DNA of 64,000 bases from Nonomuraea sediminis (GCF_018531495.1 NZ_JAHDTI010000001.1:992001-1056000), one strand, 5' to 3'. Shown: positions 1 through 9,297, counted from the stretch's first letter. Program-made: numbers and translations. The notes: generated by a model from the letters alone, not told the origin.

Positions 1-2
1 AC

Positions 3-881
3 TCCCCCATGGAGGTGACGGCGATCGACCTGGCCACCGGCGAGCACGCGCCGATGTCGGCGCCCAAGCCCGTCCCCGACCGGGCGCTGCTGCCCGAGCC
101 GCGGCCGATCGTCGTGGAGGGCGTGCACGCCCACGTCTACCGGCCCGAGCGCTCCCCCGCCCCCTACGTGATCTTCGTGCACGGCGGGCCGACCGGGAAC
201 CACCCGGTCATGCTGGACCTGGAGATCGCCTACTTCACCAGCCGCGGGCTGGGCGTCGCCGTGGTCAACTACGGCGGCTCGACCGGGTACGGCAGGGCCT
301 ACCGGGAGCGGCTGCGCCACCAGTGGGGCGTGGTGGACGTGCACGACTGCGCCAGGGTGGCGCGCGGCCTGGTCGAGCGCGGCCTGGCCGAGGCCGCCAG
401 GATCGCGGTCAGGGGCGGCAGCGCGGGCGGCTGGACCACGGTGGCGGCGCTGGTGCACAGCGACGTGTTCGCCGGCGGCGTGGCCCACTACGCGATCACC
501 GACCCGGAGAACTGGGCCGCCGAGACCCACGACTTCGAGTCGCGCTACCTGGACGGCCTGGTCGGGCCGCTGCCGGAGACCCGCGCCCGCTACGCCGAGC
601 GTTCGCCGCTGCTGCACGCCGGCCGCGCGTCGGGGCCGTGCCTGATGCTGCACGGCCTGGAGGACGCGATCGTGGACGTCGGGCAGGCCGAGCGGTTCGT
701 CGCGGAACTGGACAGGCACGGCAAAGAGTGGGCATTACTCACGTTTCCCGGCGAGCAGCACGGCTGGCGCAGGGAGGAGACTATCGTCGCCGTGCTGGAG
801 GCCGAGCTGGCCTTCTACGGATTGATCTTCGGGTTCGAGACGCCCGAGGTGCCACCGCTCAAGCTCGAGGGGAAGCCGTGA
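3..881 (+). CDS. S9 family peptidase, C-terminal catalytic part (5' end outside window)
   Basis: This is the alpha/beta-hydrolase catalytic domain of a prolyl-oligopeptidase (S9) family serine peptidase, of the acylaminoacyl-peptidase/dipeptidyl-aminopeptidase type, which removes short N-terminal units from peptides. The frame is open to the window edge and family members are about 600 residues, so the N-terminal beta-propeller probably lies upstream; the ATG at 9 is unlikely to be the true start. Visible signatures are the HGGPTG oxyanion loop, the nucleophile elbow GGSAGGW, an Asp in LEDAIVD and the catalytic His in GEQHGW. The stop overlaps the GTG of the following M20 peptidase, which suggests coupled translation of two peptidases in one operon. 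Confidence 0.85.
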   Translation, partial: SPMEVTAIDLATGEHAPMSAPKPVPDRALLPEPRPIVVEGVHAHVYRPERSPAPYVIFVHGGPTGNHPVMLDLEIAYFTSRGLGVAVVNYGGSTGYGRAYRERLRHQWGVVDVHDCARVARGLVERGLAEAARIAVRGGSAGGWTTVAALVHSDVFAGGVAHYAITDPENWAAETHDFESRYLDGLVGPLPETRARYAERSPLLHAGRASGPCLMLHGLEDAIVDVGQAERFVAELDRHGKEWALLTFPGEQHGWRREETIVAVLEAELAFYGLIFGFETPEVPPLKLEGKP

Positions 882-2140
882 AGAGCGTTGCCGAGATCTG
901 CTCGGATCTGATCAGGTTCGACACCACCAACCCGGGTTCGGGCGAGCGGCCCGCCGCCGAGTACGTGGCCACGCTGCTGGCCGACGCGGGGCTCGAGCCG
1001 GAGGTGTTCGAGTCGGCGCCCAGGCGCACCACGGTCGTGGCCAGGATGGAGGGCGAGTCGAAGGACGCGCTGCTGATCCACGGCCACCTGGACGTGGTGC
1101 CCGCCGACCCGGCCGAGTGGGAGCTGCACCCGTTCTCCGGCGAGATCGTCGACGACTGCGTCTACGGCCGGGGCGCGGTCGACATGAAGGGCTCGTGCGC
1201 GATGACGCTGGCCACCGTGCTCGGCATGCGGGCGGGCGGGGTACGCCCGAAGCGGGACCTGGTGCTGGCGTTCCTGGCCGACGAGGAGGCGACCGGCGAC
1301 TACGGCTCGCGCCACGCGGTCACCGAGCACCGCGAGCTGTTCGACGGCGTCACCCAGGCCATCTCCGAATCCGGCGGCTTCTCGGTGCAGTCGGGAGACG
1401 TCCGGGTCTATCCGGTGGCGGTGGGCGAGCGCGGCACGGCCTGGATGAAGCTGACCGCGCACGGCGTGGCGGGCCACGGGTCCCGCCCCGCCGTCGACAA
1501 CCCGGTCGCGACGCTGGTGCACGCCCTGTCCAGGATCGCGAGCCACCGGTGGCCGGTACGGCTGACGCCGTCGGTGGCCGCGCTGCTCGACAGCCTGTCG
1601 GAGATCACCGGGCAGCCGATCGACCTGGACCGGCTCGACGCGGAGGCGCAGCGGCTCGGCTCGCTGGGCAGCCTGTTCCGCGGGCAGATCCGCAACTCGG
1701 CCAACCCGACGATGCTGGAGGCCGGTTACAAGGTGAACGTGGTGCCCTCCACCGCCGAGGCCCACGTCGACGGCCGGTACCTGCCGGGGCTGCAGGAGGA
1801 GTTCCTGGCCACGATCGACGAGCTGCTCGGCCCCAAGATCACGCGGGAGTTCGTGAACCTGGAGGACGCGCCGGCCGCGCCGTACCCGTCGGTGTTCTTC
1901 GACGAGCTGGCCGCCTCGCTGGTGGCCGAGGACCCGCTGGCCAGGCCGGTGCCGTACGTGATGAGCGGCGGCACGGACGCCAAGTCGTTCGCCAGGATCG
2001 GAATCGAGGGGTACGGCTTCGCGCCGCTGATGCTCCGGCCGGACCTGGACTACTTCGGCATGTTCCACGGCAAGGACGAGCGGGTGCCGGTGGAGGGCCT
2101 GGAGTTCGGCACCCGGGTGCTCACCCGCCTGCTCACCTGA
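878..2140 (+). CDS. M20 family metallopeptidase (ArgE/DapE/CPG2 type)
   Basis: This is a 420-residue zinc-dependent exopeptidase or deacylase of the M20 family, acting on small peptides or N-acylated amino acids in the cytoplasm. Metal-site motifs are present: HGHLDVVPA (His and Asp), GRGAVDMKG, and DEEATG with the catalytic Glu pair. A dimerisation insert follows around residues 180-300, and a late GGTDAKSF segment and C-terminal FHGKDE supply the remaining ligands. The GTG start at 878 overlaps the stop of the S9 peptidase (GTGA), so the frame extension further upstream is ignored. Its 3' end overlaps the converging SARP gene by 8 bases. The substrate cannot be told from sequence. Confidence 0.9.
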   Translation: MKSVAEICSDLIRFDTTNPGSGERPAAEYVATLLADAGLEPEVFESAPRRTTVVARMEGESKDALLIHGHLDVVPADPAEWELHPFSGEIVDDCVYGRGAVDMKGSCAMTLATVLGMRAGGVRPKRDLVLAFLADEEATGDYGSRHAVTEHRELFDGVTQAISESGGFSVQSGDVRVYPVAVGERGTAWMKLTAHGVAGHGSRPAVDNPVATLVHALSRIASHRWPVRLTPSVAALLDSLSEITGQPIDLDRLDAEAQRLGSLGSLFRGQIRNSANPTMLEAGYKVNVVPSTAEAHVDGRYLPGLQEEFLATIDELLGPKITREFVNLEDAPAAPYPSVFFDELAASLVAEDPLARPVPYVMSGGTDAKSFARIGIEGYGFAPLMLRPDLDYFGMFHGKDERVPVEGLEFGTRVLTRLLT

Positions 2141-4781
2141 GCCCGCGCAGCGCCCTGGCCTGCTCGGGGCGCAGGTCCAGCTCGCGGGCCAGCGCCAGGG
2201 CCGCGCGGTGCTGCTCGGCCGCGCCGTCGGGGTCTCCCGCGGCCCGCAGGGTCTCGGCCAGGCCGTTGAGCACGACGGCCTCGCCGGTCCTGTAGCCGAT
2301 CTCGCGGTGCAGGCTCAGGGCCCGCCGGTGGTGGCCGAGCGCCTCGTCGTGGTGGCCGCGGCGCCGCTGGACGGCCGCCAGCCCGTCGAGGGCGTCGCCG
2401 ATGCCGCCGCGGTCGTCCAGCTCGCGGTACAGCTCGAGCGCCTGGGCGTGGCGGGCGGCGGCCTCGTCGGGCCGGTCGAGCCGTTCGGCGGCCAGGCCGA
2501 GGCCGACCAGCGCGCCCGCGGTGCCGATCCGGTCGCCGAGCTCGCGGTAGAGGTCGAGGGCGCGCACGAAGTCGGCGTGGGCGTCCTCGTGCTCGCGGCC
2601 GCCCGCCTGCTCGTCGCCGCGGCGCAGGCGGACGTGGCCGAGACCCTGCAGCGCCCTGGCCTGGCCGTACCGCTCGCCGATCTGGCCGCTGAGCTCGAGC
2701 GCGCGCTCGAACTCCTCCGCCGAGTGGTCGTAGTCGGCGTGCCGCCACCGCACCCAGCCCAGGTCGATGAGCGTGCGCGCCTCGGCGGAGCGGTCGCCGC
2801 GGGTGCGGGCTGCCTCCAGCGCCCCGGCGTACAGCGCCAGGGCGTCGGCGTGGGCGCGGTCGTAGAGGTGGCGGTGGAGCGCGGTCACGTCGTGGCCGGT
2901 GTCGCCGGGCAGCTCGTGGTCGGTGGCGTGGACGGCCACCGCGATGAGATTGGCCCGCTCGGCCTCCTGCCAGCTCTCCCCGCGGGCGGTGACGCCGCGC
3001 AGGTAGTGGCCGAACAGCCGGGCCAGGGCCTGCTCGCGCTCGCCCTCGTCCTCCTCGGCGGCGGCGGTCTCGCGGGCGTGCTCGCGCAGCAGGTCGTGGA
3101 AGGTGTAGCGGCCCGGTTCGTGCTGCAGCATGACGTGCGTGTCGAGCAGTCCCTCCAGCAGGTCCTCCGCCTGGTCCTGTGAGAGATCGGCCAGCGCCGC
3201 GGCGGCCTCGGCGTCGACGTCGGGCCCGGGGTGCAGGCCGAGCAGCCGGAACATGCGCCGCTGCGCGGGCTCCAGGTGCTCGTAGGACAGCGCGAACGCG
3301 GCCGCGACGCCCTTGTCTGAGGTGGACAGTTCCGACAGTCGGCGCCGGTGGTCGCGCAGCCGGTCGGCCAGGTAGGCGACGGTCCAGCGGGGCCGGTGCT
3401 GCAGTCTGGCGGCGGCGATGCGCACGGCCAGCGGCAGGAACCCGCACAGCCGCAGCACCTCCAGCACGGCCTCCGGCTCGGCCGCGGCACGCTCGCCCAC
3501 GATGTCGCCGAACAGGGCGCGGGCGTCGCCGTCGGGCAGGACGTCGACCGACAGGGCGTGCGCGCCGTCCAGGCCGGTCAGCCTCCTGCGGCTGGTGACC
3601 AGGACCAGCGCGGTGGAGGCGCCGGGTAGCAGCGGCCTGACCTGGTCGGCGTCGGCGGCGTTGTCCAGCACGACCAGGACGCGGCGGCCTGCCAGCTCGG
3701 CCCGCCACAGCGCGGCCCGTTCCTCGGTCGTGGGCGGGAGCCGGTCGGCGGGCACGCCGAGCTGCCGAAGCAGGGTCTCCAGCGCGCCGCCCGGGTCGAG
3801 CGGCGACTGCCCGGCGGTGTGGGCGCGCAGGTCGACGAAGAGCTGGGCGTCGGGGTAGCGGGCGGCGAGCCGGTGCGCGGCGTGGACGGCGAGCGTGGTC
3901 TTGCCGCTGCCCGCCATGCCGTCGACGGTCCACAGGGTCACGCCGTCGCCGGCGGGCGCGATGCCGGCGAGCTCGCCGGAGCGCCCGGTGAAGTCAGGGG
4001 TGTCGTAGGGCAGGTGGTTCGCGCTCCTGGCCGCGGGGGGCGCGTCCATGACGGGGTCGTCGCGCAGGATGCCCTCTTCCAGCGCGGTGAACGCGCGGCT
4101 GGGGTCGAGCCCCTGCTCCTCGGCGAGCGTCGCCCTGAAGGTCCTGGCGACCGCGAGCGCGTCGGTCTGGCGGCCCGAGCGGTGCAGGGCGAGCATGAGC
4201 TGGCCGTTCAGCTTCTCGCGCAGCGGGTGGGCGGCGACCTGGGCGAACAGCTCGTCGACGAGCTCGGCGTGGTGGCCGAGGTCCAGCTCGAGGTCGGTCA
4301 GGCGCTCCACGGCGGCCAGGCGCCGCTCCTCCAGGCGGGCCCTGGCCGACTCGACGTAGTCGGCGTGCACGTCGGCCAGCGCCTGGCCGCGCCACAGCCC
4401 GAGCGCGGCGCGGATCCGCCGGGCGGCCTCCTGCTTGTCGTCCACCTTCTGGGCGGCGGCCACCTCGGCGGTGAACTCGGACAGGTCGAGCCGTTCGGCC
4501 GCGATGACGTATCCGGCGCTGCGGGTCTGCAGCAGCTCGGCCGCGCCCGCCTGGCGCAGCACCCGGCGGATCACCGCGATCGTGGCCTGGATCTGGGCGC
4601 GGGCGGTGTCGGGCGGCGTCAGGCCCCACATGGCGTCGGCGAGCTGGTCGGCGCTGATCACCGTGGGCGCGTTCAGCAGCAGGTAGGCCAGCACCGCCCG
4701 GTGCCGGGGCGCCACGGCGGGTAACGGCCGCCCGTCCGCCGTGATCTCAACGGGCCCCAGGACGGCGAACCGGACGCCCAA
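2133..4781 (-). CDS. SARP/AfsR-type transcriptional regulator (BTAD, NB-ARC, TPR)
   Basis: This is a large (about 882 aa) pathway-type regulator. Residues 1-95 are an OmpR-like winged helix, followed by the bacterial transcriptional activation domain to about 245. An NB-ARC ATPase follows, with a P-loop in DGMAGSGKTTLA and a Walker B-like RVLVVLDNA, and C-terminal TPR repeats run from about 600 (YEHLEP to the end). The architecture is that of AfsR. I place the start at the TTG at 4781 because GAGGGAG lies 5 bases ahead and the product then begins MGVRFAVLGPV, as in the family; an ATG 30 bases upstream (4811) has no visible ribosome site. It is divergent from the serine hydrolase at 4848. No biosynthetic cluster lies next to it, so its target is unknown. 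Confidence 0.88.
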   Translation of the reverse strand: MGVRFAVLGPVEITADGRPLPAVAPRHRAVLAYLLLNAPTVISADQLADAMWGLTPPDTARAQIQATIAVIRRVLRQAGAAELLQTRSAGYVIAAERLDLSEFTAEVAAAQKVDDKQEAARRIRAALGLWRGQALADVHADYVESARARLEERRLAAVERLTDLELDLGHHAELVDELFAQVAAHPLREKLNGQLMLALHRSGRQTDALAVARTFRATLAEEQGLDPSRAFTALEEGILRDDPVMDAPPAARSANHLPYDTPDFTGRSGELAGIAPAGDGVTLWTVDGMAGSGKTTLAVHAAHRLAARYPDAQLFVDLRAHTAGQSPLDPGGALETLLRQLGVPADRLPPTTEERAALWRAELAGRRVLVVLDNAADADQVRPLLPGASTALVLVTSRRRLTGLDGAHALSVDVLPDGDARALFGDIVGERAAAEPEAVLEVLRLCGFLPLAVRIAAARLQHRPRWTVAYLADRLRDHRRRLSELSTSDKGVAAAFALSYEHLEPAQRRMFRLLGLHPGPDVDAEAAAALADLSQDQAEDLLEGLLDTHVMLQHEPGRYTFHDLLREHARETAAAEEDEGEREQALARLFGHYLRGVTARGESWQEAERANLIAVAVHATDHELPGDTGHDVTALHRHLYDRAHADALALYAGALEAARTRGDRSAEARTLIDLGWVRWRHADYDHSAEEFERALELSGQIGERYGQARALQGLGHVRLRRGDEQAGGREHEDAHADFVRALDLYRELGDRIGTAGALVGLGLAAERLDRPDEAAARHAQALELYRELDDRGGIGDALDGLAAVQRRRGHHDEALGHHRRALSLHREIGYRTGEAVVLNGLAETLRAAGDPDGAAEQHRAALALARELDLRPEQARALRGLR

Positions 4782-4847
4782 CTCTGCTCCCTCGACGTAT
4801 GGCGATCGCATGGCGAATGTATCAACCCGCAGCCGGACGATCGTCGC

Positions 4848-5966
4848 ATGGAAGCACTGATGAACCAGGTGCACGGCACTGTCGCGCCCGGATACGAGAC
4901 GGTTCTGGAAAAGTTCGCCGCGGTGGAGCCGGGCGCGCAGCTGGCCGCCTACGTGGGCGGCCGGCAGGTGGTGGACCTGTGGTCGGGCGAGGGCGTCGGC
5001 GGCGACTCGCTGACCGGGCTGTACTCCTCCACCAAGGCGGCCGCCTACCTGGTGGTGGCGCTGCTGGTGCGGGAGGGCGCGCTCGACCTGGACCGTGCGG
5101 TGTCCGCGTACTGGCCGGAGTTCGCCGCCGCGGGGAAGTCCGCGATCACGCTGCGCGAGCTGATCAGCCACCGGTCGGGGCTGGTCAACGTGGACGGCGG
5201 GTTCACCGTCGCGGAGCTGGCAGACGATGAGCTGGTAGCCGGGCGGATGGCCGCCCAGCGGCCCCTGTGGCGGCCCGGCACGGCCTACGGCTACGGCGGC
5301 TTCGTCATCGGCGCCATGCTGGGCGAGGTGGTGCGCCGGGTCACCGGGCGCTCGATCCAGCGGCTGTTCGAGGAGCGCGTACGGTCACCGTACGAGCTGG
5401 ACCTCTACCTGGGGCTGCCCCAGGAGCTGGAGCCGCGCTTCCTCCAGGTGCTGCCGTGGATCGCCACGCCCGAGCAGGAGGCCGCCTTCCAGGCGTACGC
5501 GCCGGGGCCCGACAGCGTGGCGGGCATGGGCTACAACCTGAACGCGACGCCGCCGTTCAACCCGCTCGACTTCCCCAACCACCGCGTCGTGCGGGCAGGC
5601 GGCCAGGCCTCGGCCGGTGGGGTGGGCAGCGCGCGCGGACTGGCGGGCATGTATCAGGCGATCCTGGACGGGCTGCTGGATCCGGGCACCGTCGCCGAGT
5701 TCGCCACGATCCACTCCACCGGCGGCGACCTGGTGGGCGGGCCCGGGGTGAGCTACGCGCTCGGGTTCCAGGCCAAGGGGCTGGAGTACCGGTGCCTGAG
5801 CGCGTACGCGTTCGGGCACAGCGGGTCGGCAGGGTCGGACGGTTTCGCCGATCCGCGCCGGGGCATCGCCTACGGCTACACCAGGCGGCGGGCGGCCTTC
5901 GGCTACCAGGCGCCGGAGAACCAGCGCCTGGCGGCCGCGATCGCCGAGGCGGCCGCCCGCGCCTAG
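4848..5966 (+). CDS. Serine hydrolase, beta-lactamase/EstB-like (class C fold)
   Basis: This is a 372-residue member of the penicillin-binding-protein-like serine hydrolases (EstB/LACTB group), most likely an esterase or amidohydrolase rather than an antibiotic-inactivating enzyme. The catalytic SxxK is S60-STK at residues 60-63 (LYSSTKAAAY). The Tyr motif is YGYGG rather than YxN, which is usual for the esterase branch, and HSGSAGSDG near the C-terminus replaces KTG. No signal peptide is visible, so the protein should be cytoplasmic. It is read divergently from the SARP gene with a short intergenic gap that must hold both promoters. Confidence 0.85.
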   Translation: MEALMNQVHGTVAPGYETVLEKFAAVEPGAQLAAYVGGRQVVDLWSGEGVGGDSLTGLYSSTKAAAYLVVALLVREGALDLDRAVSAYWPEFAAAGKSAITLRELISHRSGLVNVDGGFTVAELADDELVAGRMAAQRPLWRPGTAYGYGGFVIGAMLGEVVRRVTGRSIQRLFEERVRSPYELDLYLGLPQELEPRFLQVLPWIATPEQEAAFQAYAPGPDSVAGMGYNLNATPPFNPLDFPNHRVVRAGGQASAGGVGSARGLAGMYQAILDGLLDPGTVAEFATIHSTGGDLVGGPGVSYALGFQAKGLEYRCLSAYAFGHSGSAGSDGFADPRRGIAYGYTRRRAAFGYQAPENQRLAAAIAEAAARA

Positions 5967-5970
5967 CGGG

Positions 5971-6792
5971 TCAGGACTCGCGCAGCACCCGGTCGAGCAC
6001 GGCGGCGAAGCCCTCGGGCTCGCCGCCGAAGCCGCCGTGGTCGCCGGGGAAGACGGCCGGCTCGCTGCCCAGCCTCTCGGCCAGCGCGACGCCGGTGTTG
6101 TAGGCGAGCTGCCCGGCCGAGGTGGTGCCGATGCCGACGACCACCCGGGGCGTGCCGGAGCGCAGCGTTTCCACGTCGGGCTCGTAGTGGGCCAGCGACA
6201 TGCCGTGGCTGAAGAAGTAGTCCATGTTGCCCATCATGCGGTTCATGCCCTCCTGGACCTCGGGGGGCAGCTCGCCCTGCGGCGGCTCGTAGTCCTCCAT
6301 GCCGATGAGCTTGTTGAAGATGGCCCCGGCCGCCATCCAGCCGGTGGTCCTGCTGGTCTCCTGGACCTGCTGCATGCCCTGGAGGATCTCCTCGGCGTCG
6401 GGCAGCAGGCGCACGCAGGGCGGCTCGTGGGCCACCAGGGTCCGTACGTGCTCGGGGTACAGCGCGGTCAGCGCGAGCGCGATCTGGGCGCCGCCGCTGC
6501 TGCCGAGCACGTGCACGGGCCCGCCGCCGATGGCCTCGATGAGCCGGCGGGCGTCGTCGGCGTGCTGCGGCACGTCCTGGTCCTGGGGCGGGCCGTCGAG
6601 CGTGCTGCGGGAGTTGCCCCGCGGATCGTAGACGACGGTCGTGTAGCGGTCTTTCAGGTAGGGCACCAGCATGTCGAAGGCGCCGGTGTCGGACGGGCCG
6701 CCGGGGATGATCAGCAGCAGCGGGCCATCGCCCTGCACCTCGTAGTAGATCTGCGCGCCGGGGACCTTGATGGTGTCGCTCTTCTTCGCCAT
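5971..6792 (-). CDS. Alpha/beta hydrolase
   Basis: This is a 273-residue cytoplasmic alpha/beta-hydrolase. The oxyanion region is IIPGGPSDTG, the nucleophile elbow is LGSSGGAQ, and the catalytic His lies in FPGDHGGFGG close to the C-terminus. An insert of helices (residues about 130-200, rich in Met and Gln) forms the cap. The ATG at 6792 is preceded by GGAAAAGGGCG, so the longer upstream frame is ignored. It ends 5 bases after the converging serine hydrolase stop. Its substrate is unknown; haloperoxidase-like or epoxide-hydrolase-like subfamilies are possible. Confidence 0.83.
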   Translation of the reverse strand: MAKKSDTIKVPGAQIYYEVQGDGPLLLIIPGGPSDTGAFDMLVPYLKDRYTTVVYDPRGNSRSTLDGPPQDQDVPQHADDARRLIEAIGGGPVHVLGSSGGAQIALALTALYPEHVRTLVAHEPPCVRLLPDAEEILQGMQQVQETSRTTGWMAAGAIFNKLIGMEDYEPPQGELPPEVQEGMNRMMGNMDYFFSHGMSLAHYEPDVETLRSGTPRVVVGIGTTSAGQLAYNTGVALAERLGSEPAVFPGDHGGFGGEPEGFAAVLDRVLRES

Positions 6793-6863
6793 TGTTCGCC
6801 CTTTTCCGGGATGGGATGTCGTCTCTTCGTTGCCCCCGATCCTGCTACCGACAAACTTTTTTG

Positions 6864-7262
6864 TCAAGCTTCCCATCCGCTCCAGCGGGTCACGGTGATC
6901 GCGAGGAAGGGGCCGGGCGGCGGCCGGTCGCGGTACTGCGGGTACTTGCGGACCAGCGCCTCGACGCCGTCCGGCGGCGTGGCGAGCACCTCGGCGAGGC
7001 CGTCGGCGCGGACCCACCACAGCCGGGTCCAGTCCTCGTCGTAGTGGTCGGCCAGCAGCGCCACGCGGGGGTTCTCGCGGATGTTGCGCAGGCGGCGCAG
7101 CGCCCTGGTGGTCTTGGGCTTGTCGTCGACCGCCGACACGACCAGGTCGCCGACCACCGCGAACGTCACCGGCACCAGGTGCGGCTGCCCGTCCGCGCCG
7201 GTGGTGGCCAGGTGCGCCACGCGCGCCCGGCCGAAGAGGCTCCTGGCCCGGTCAGGGTCCAT
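6864..7262 (-). CDS. PPOX-class F420/FMN-dependent enzyme (Rv0121-like)
   Basis: This is a 132-residue split-barrel flavin- or F420-binding protein of the pyridoxamine-oxidase-like group, resembling the TIGR03668 family. It opens with the typical segment ARVAHLATTGADGQPHLVP, has the basic cofactor-binding run DDKPKTTRALRRLRN, and ends with a WSGWEA tail. Members of this family reduce small molecules with F420H2 or bind flavin, but no substrate is assigned. The ATG overlaps the last 11 bases of the upstream permease gene, so the two are very likely co-transcribed and coupled. Confidence 0.85.
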   Translation of the reverse strand: MDPDRARSLFGRARVAHLATTGADGQPHLVPVTFAVVGDLVVSAVDDKPKTTRALRRLRNIRENPRVALLADHYDEDWTRLWWVRADGLAEVLATPPDGVEALVRKYPQYRDRPPPGPFLAITVTRWSGWEA

Positions 7263-8163
7263 CGCCGGGCCGCAGGCTTTCGACGCCTCGGTTGACGACC
7301 AGTCCCAGCGCCGCCGCCAGGCCGGTGACCAGGAGGGTGATCCAGGTGGGCACGGCGTGGTAGGCGAGCAGCGTGCCCGCCATGGCCAGGATCAGCACGC
7401 CGAGCAGGGTGCCCGCGATGCCGCCTCGCCTGCCGTACAGGCTGACGCCGCCCAGCAGGACGGCGGCCAGCGCCGCCGCGGTGGTGGCCCAGTCGGCGGT
7501 GGGGACGGAGATCTGCAGGCGCATCAGCTGGGCGAGCCCGCCGAGCCCGGCCAGCAGGCTGGAGCCGGTCAGGCCGATCAGCGCGCCGATGCCGGGGCGA
7601 AGGCCGGCCCAGCGGCCCTGGTCGCCCTCGCGGCGGGAGGCGGACAGGGTGTCGCGTACGGGCTGGACCAGCCAGAGCAGCCCGCCGCCGACCGACACGA
7701 CCGCGAACAGCGCGAACCACGTGTAGGACGGCACCGATGGCGGGAAGGTCCAGGTGCGCGGACCCTCCTGGGTGAGCCCGAGCAGCAGCCCCTGGCACAT
7801 GACCGCGGTCACGATGGAGGCCGCCCAGGCGGGCACCGAGACGACCGCGACGAACAGGGCGAGGACGATGCCGAGCACCAGCGCCACGAGGATCGCGATG
7901 GTCAGCGCGACGGGCTGCGGCCAGCCGTAGCCGCCGCCCAGGTAGGCGGCGACGGCGCCGGTGAGGGCGGCGAGCGGGCCGACGGCCAGGTTCGGCGTGG
8001 CGGTGCGCAGCGACAGCGCCAGCCCGGTGGCGATCAGCCCGGCCGGCGCGGCCTGCGCGAGCACGACCGAGAACCCGGCACCGGTGGCCACCACCGCGAC
8101 GGCGAGCGCGACGGCACAGAGCGCCAGCACGCCTTCCCAGATGAGATGAACGCCCAAACGCAC
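7252..8163 (-). CDS. Orphan RbsC/LivH-like membrane permease
   Basis: This is a 303-residue integral membrane protein with about eight to ten hydrophobic helices and the fold of the branched-chain/ribose ABC permease family (BPD_transp_2). Examples are the segments LALSLRTATPNLAVGPLAALTG and, near the C-terminus, TAAALAAVLLGGVSLYGRRGG, which is a hallmark of RbsC-type permeases. No ATPase or binding-protein gene lies nearby, so it must pair with distant subunits or act differently. It overlaps the following PPOX gene. It starts 11 bases after the YciI stop and probably belongs to the same leftward unit. Confidence 0.75.
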   Translation of the reverse strand: MRLGVHLIWEGVLALCAVALAVAVVATGAGFSVVLAQAAPAGLIATGLALSLRTATPNLAVGPLAALTGAVAAYLGGGYGWPQPVALTIAILVALVLGIVLALFVAVVSVPAWAASIVTAVMCQGLLLGLTQEGPRTWTFPPSVPSYTWFALFAVVSVGGGLLWLVQPVRDTLSASRREGDQGRWAGLRPGIGALIGLTGSSLLAGLGGLAQLMRLQISVPTADWATTAAALAAVLLGGVSLYGRRGGIAGTLLGVLILAMAGTLLAYHAVPTWITLLVTGLAAALGLVVNRGVESLRPGDGP

Positions 8164-8173
8164 GCGATCAAGC

Positions 8174-8542
8174 CTAGTCGGGCATGTCGAAGACTTCCCG
8201 GACTTCCACCACAGCTTCCTGGCCCGGTTTGATTGCCAGCTCGACCGGGACGCGCCGAGCCCACTCCACGGCCTCGGCCAGGGAGGCGGCCCTGATCAGG
8301 TAGTAGCCGGCGATGAGCTCCTTGGACTCGGCGAACGGCCCGTCGATCACCCGCTTGGCGCCGCCGGACGCGATCACGCGGGCGGCGCTCGCGGCGGTGG
8401 GCTGCAGTCCCTCTGCGGCGATGAGCGCCCCGGCGTCCTCCAGCTCCTTGCTGAAGCGGTGCATCGCCGCCACGACGTCCGAGTCGCGGGCCGCCACCTC
8501 GTCGGGTTGCGGATCGCCTTTGAGGATCAGCATGTAGCGCAT
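8174..8542 (-). CDS. YciI family (DGPF-domain) protein
   Basis: This is a 122-residue protein of the YCII/DGPF family, a small ferredoxin-like alpha+beta fold often encoded beside ECF sigma factors. It starts with MRYMLILKGDP and carries the signature DGPFAESKE followed by a GYYLI strand, plus the conserved His in AAMHRFSKEL that is thought to act in catalysis. No ECF sigma gene is adjacent here. It sits between DUF427 upstream and the orphan permease downstream, all leftward with small gaps. Confidence 0.88.
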   Translation of the reverse strand: MRYMLILKGDPQPDEVAARDSDVVAAMHRFSKELEDAGALIAAEGLQPTAASAARVIASGGAKRVIDGPFAESKELIAGYYLIRAASLAEAVEWARRVPVELAIKPGQEAVVEVREVFDMPD

Positions 8543-8553
8543 GCCACAGGAAC

Positions 8554-9297
8554 CTAGCTGAACTTGGTCCTCGGGCGCTCCTGCAGCACCTCGTCGACGT
8601 AGATGTCGACCTTCTCGTTGTAGAAGGACACGAGCCCGGCGATCTTCTGGCTCTCCGGCAGCGGGGTGCGGTAGGACCAGGCCAGGTCGGCGTGGCCGTT
8701 GACCGACCAGTACTCCGCGGTCCCCTTGTACGGGCAGTGCGTCGCGGTGGCGGTGGACTCGAGCACGTCGAACGTGATGTCGGTCTTGGGCAGGTAGTAG
8801 CGGGCGGGCAGCCCCGTCTCGAACAGGATCCTCGGCCTGACGGAGTCGGCAACGGTCACGCCGTCCACCTCCACGCGCACCCGCCGGGAGCTGGGCAGGA
8901 TGTCGACCCTGGTGTAGGGGTCGCGCGGGTGGAAGAAGACCTCCTCGTCCTCCTCGAACCAGGCGTCCATGCTGTCCCAGTCGAAGCGGACGTGGCCGCG
9001 GATCTCCTCCAGCGGCGACTCGGGGTAGGCCAGCGCCGCCTCGGCGGCCTGCTTGCCGCCCGCGGTGACCGTGTAGACGACGGCCTCGCCGCGGCTAGGC
9101 GAGTGCTTGCCGGTGCCGGTCTCCTTCAGCGCGCCCTGGTCGACGTCCTCCAGGGGGATGTAGTACGCGGGGTAGTAGGGGATCTCCCAGACCAGCAGGG
9201 CCCGGGTGGTGTCGGCGACCACGCGGCCGCCCAGGTAGGTTCTGACGCGCTTGCCCGTGCGCTCGACGCGCACCCGGCCGCGGTTCGCAGCATCCAT
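8554..9297 (-). CDS. DUF427 protein with two tandem domains
   Basis: This is a 247-residue cytoplasmic protein made of two successive DUF427 domains. Each has the typical pattern of an R-V-R-V start, a T-R-LLVWE/P-RILFETG strand, and a Y-IP/Y-LPKTD segment followed by a C-PYKGTAEYW-type loop. The first copy spans about residues 5-95 and the second about 115-245. Its function is not known; DUF427 is a beta-tent-like fold. No ATP or metal motif is seen. It is first in a possible leftward operon with YciI. Confidence 0.85.
   Translation of the reverse strand: MDAANRGRVRVERTGKRVRTYLGGRVVADTTRALLVWEIPYYPAYYIPLEDVDQGALKETGTGKHSPSRGEAVVYTVTAGGKQAAEAALAYPESPLEEIRGHVRFDWDSMDAWFEEDEEVFFHPRDPYTRVDILPSSRRVRVEVDGVTVADSVRPRILFETGLPARYYLPKTDITFDVLESTATATHCPYKGTAEYWSVNGHADLAWSYRTPLPESQKIAGLVSFYNEKVDIYVDEVLQERPRTKFS

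Noticed and set aside
4782..5171. Long N-terminal extension of the SARP regulator
   Set aside because: It runs antisense through the start of the serine hydrolase gene, lacks family features, and GAGGGAG supports the TTG at 4781.
4848..5966. Antibiotic-resistance class C beta-lactamase
   Set aside because: SxxK is present, but there is no signal peptide, YxN is replaced by YGYGG and KTG by HSG, which fits an esterase-type relative instead.
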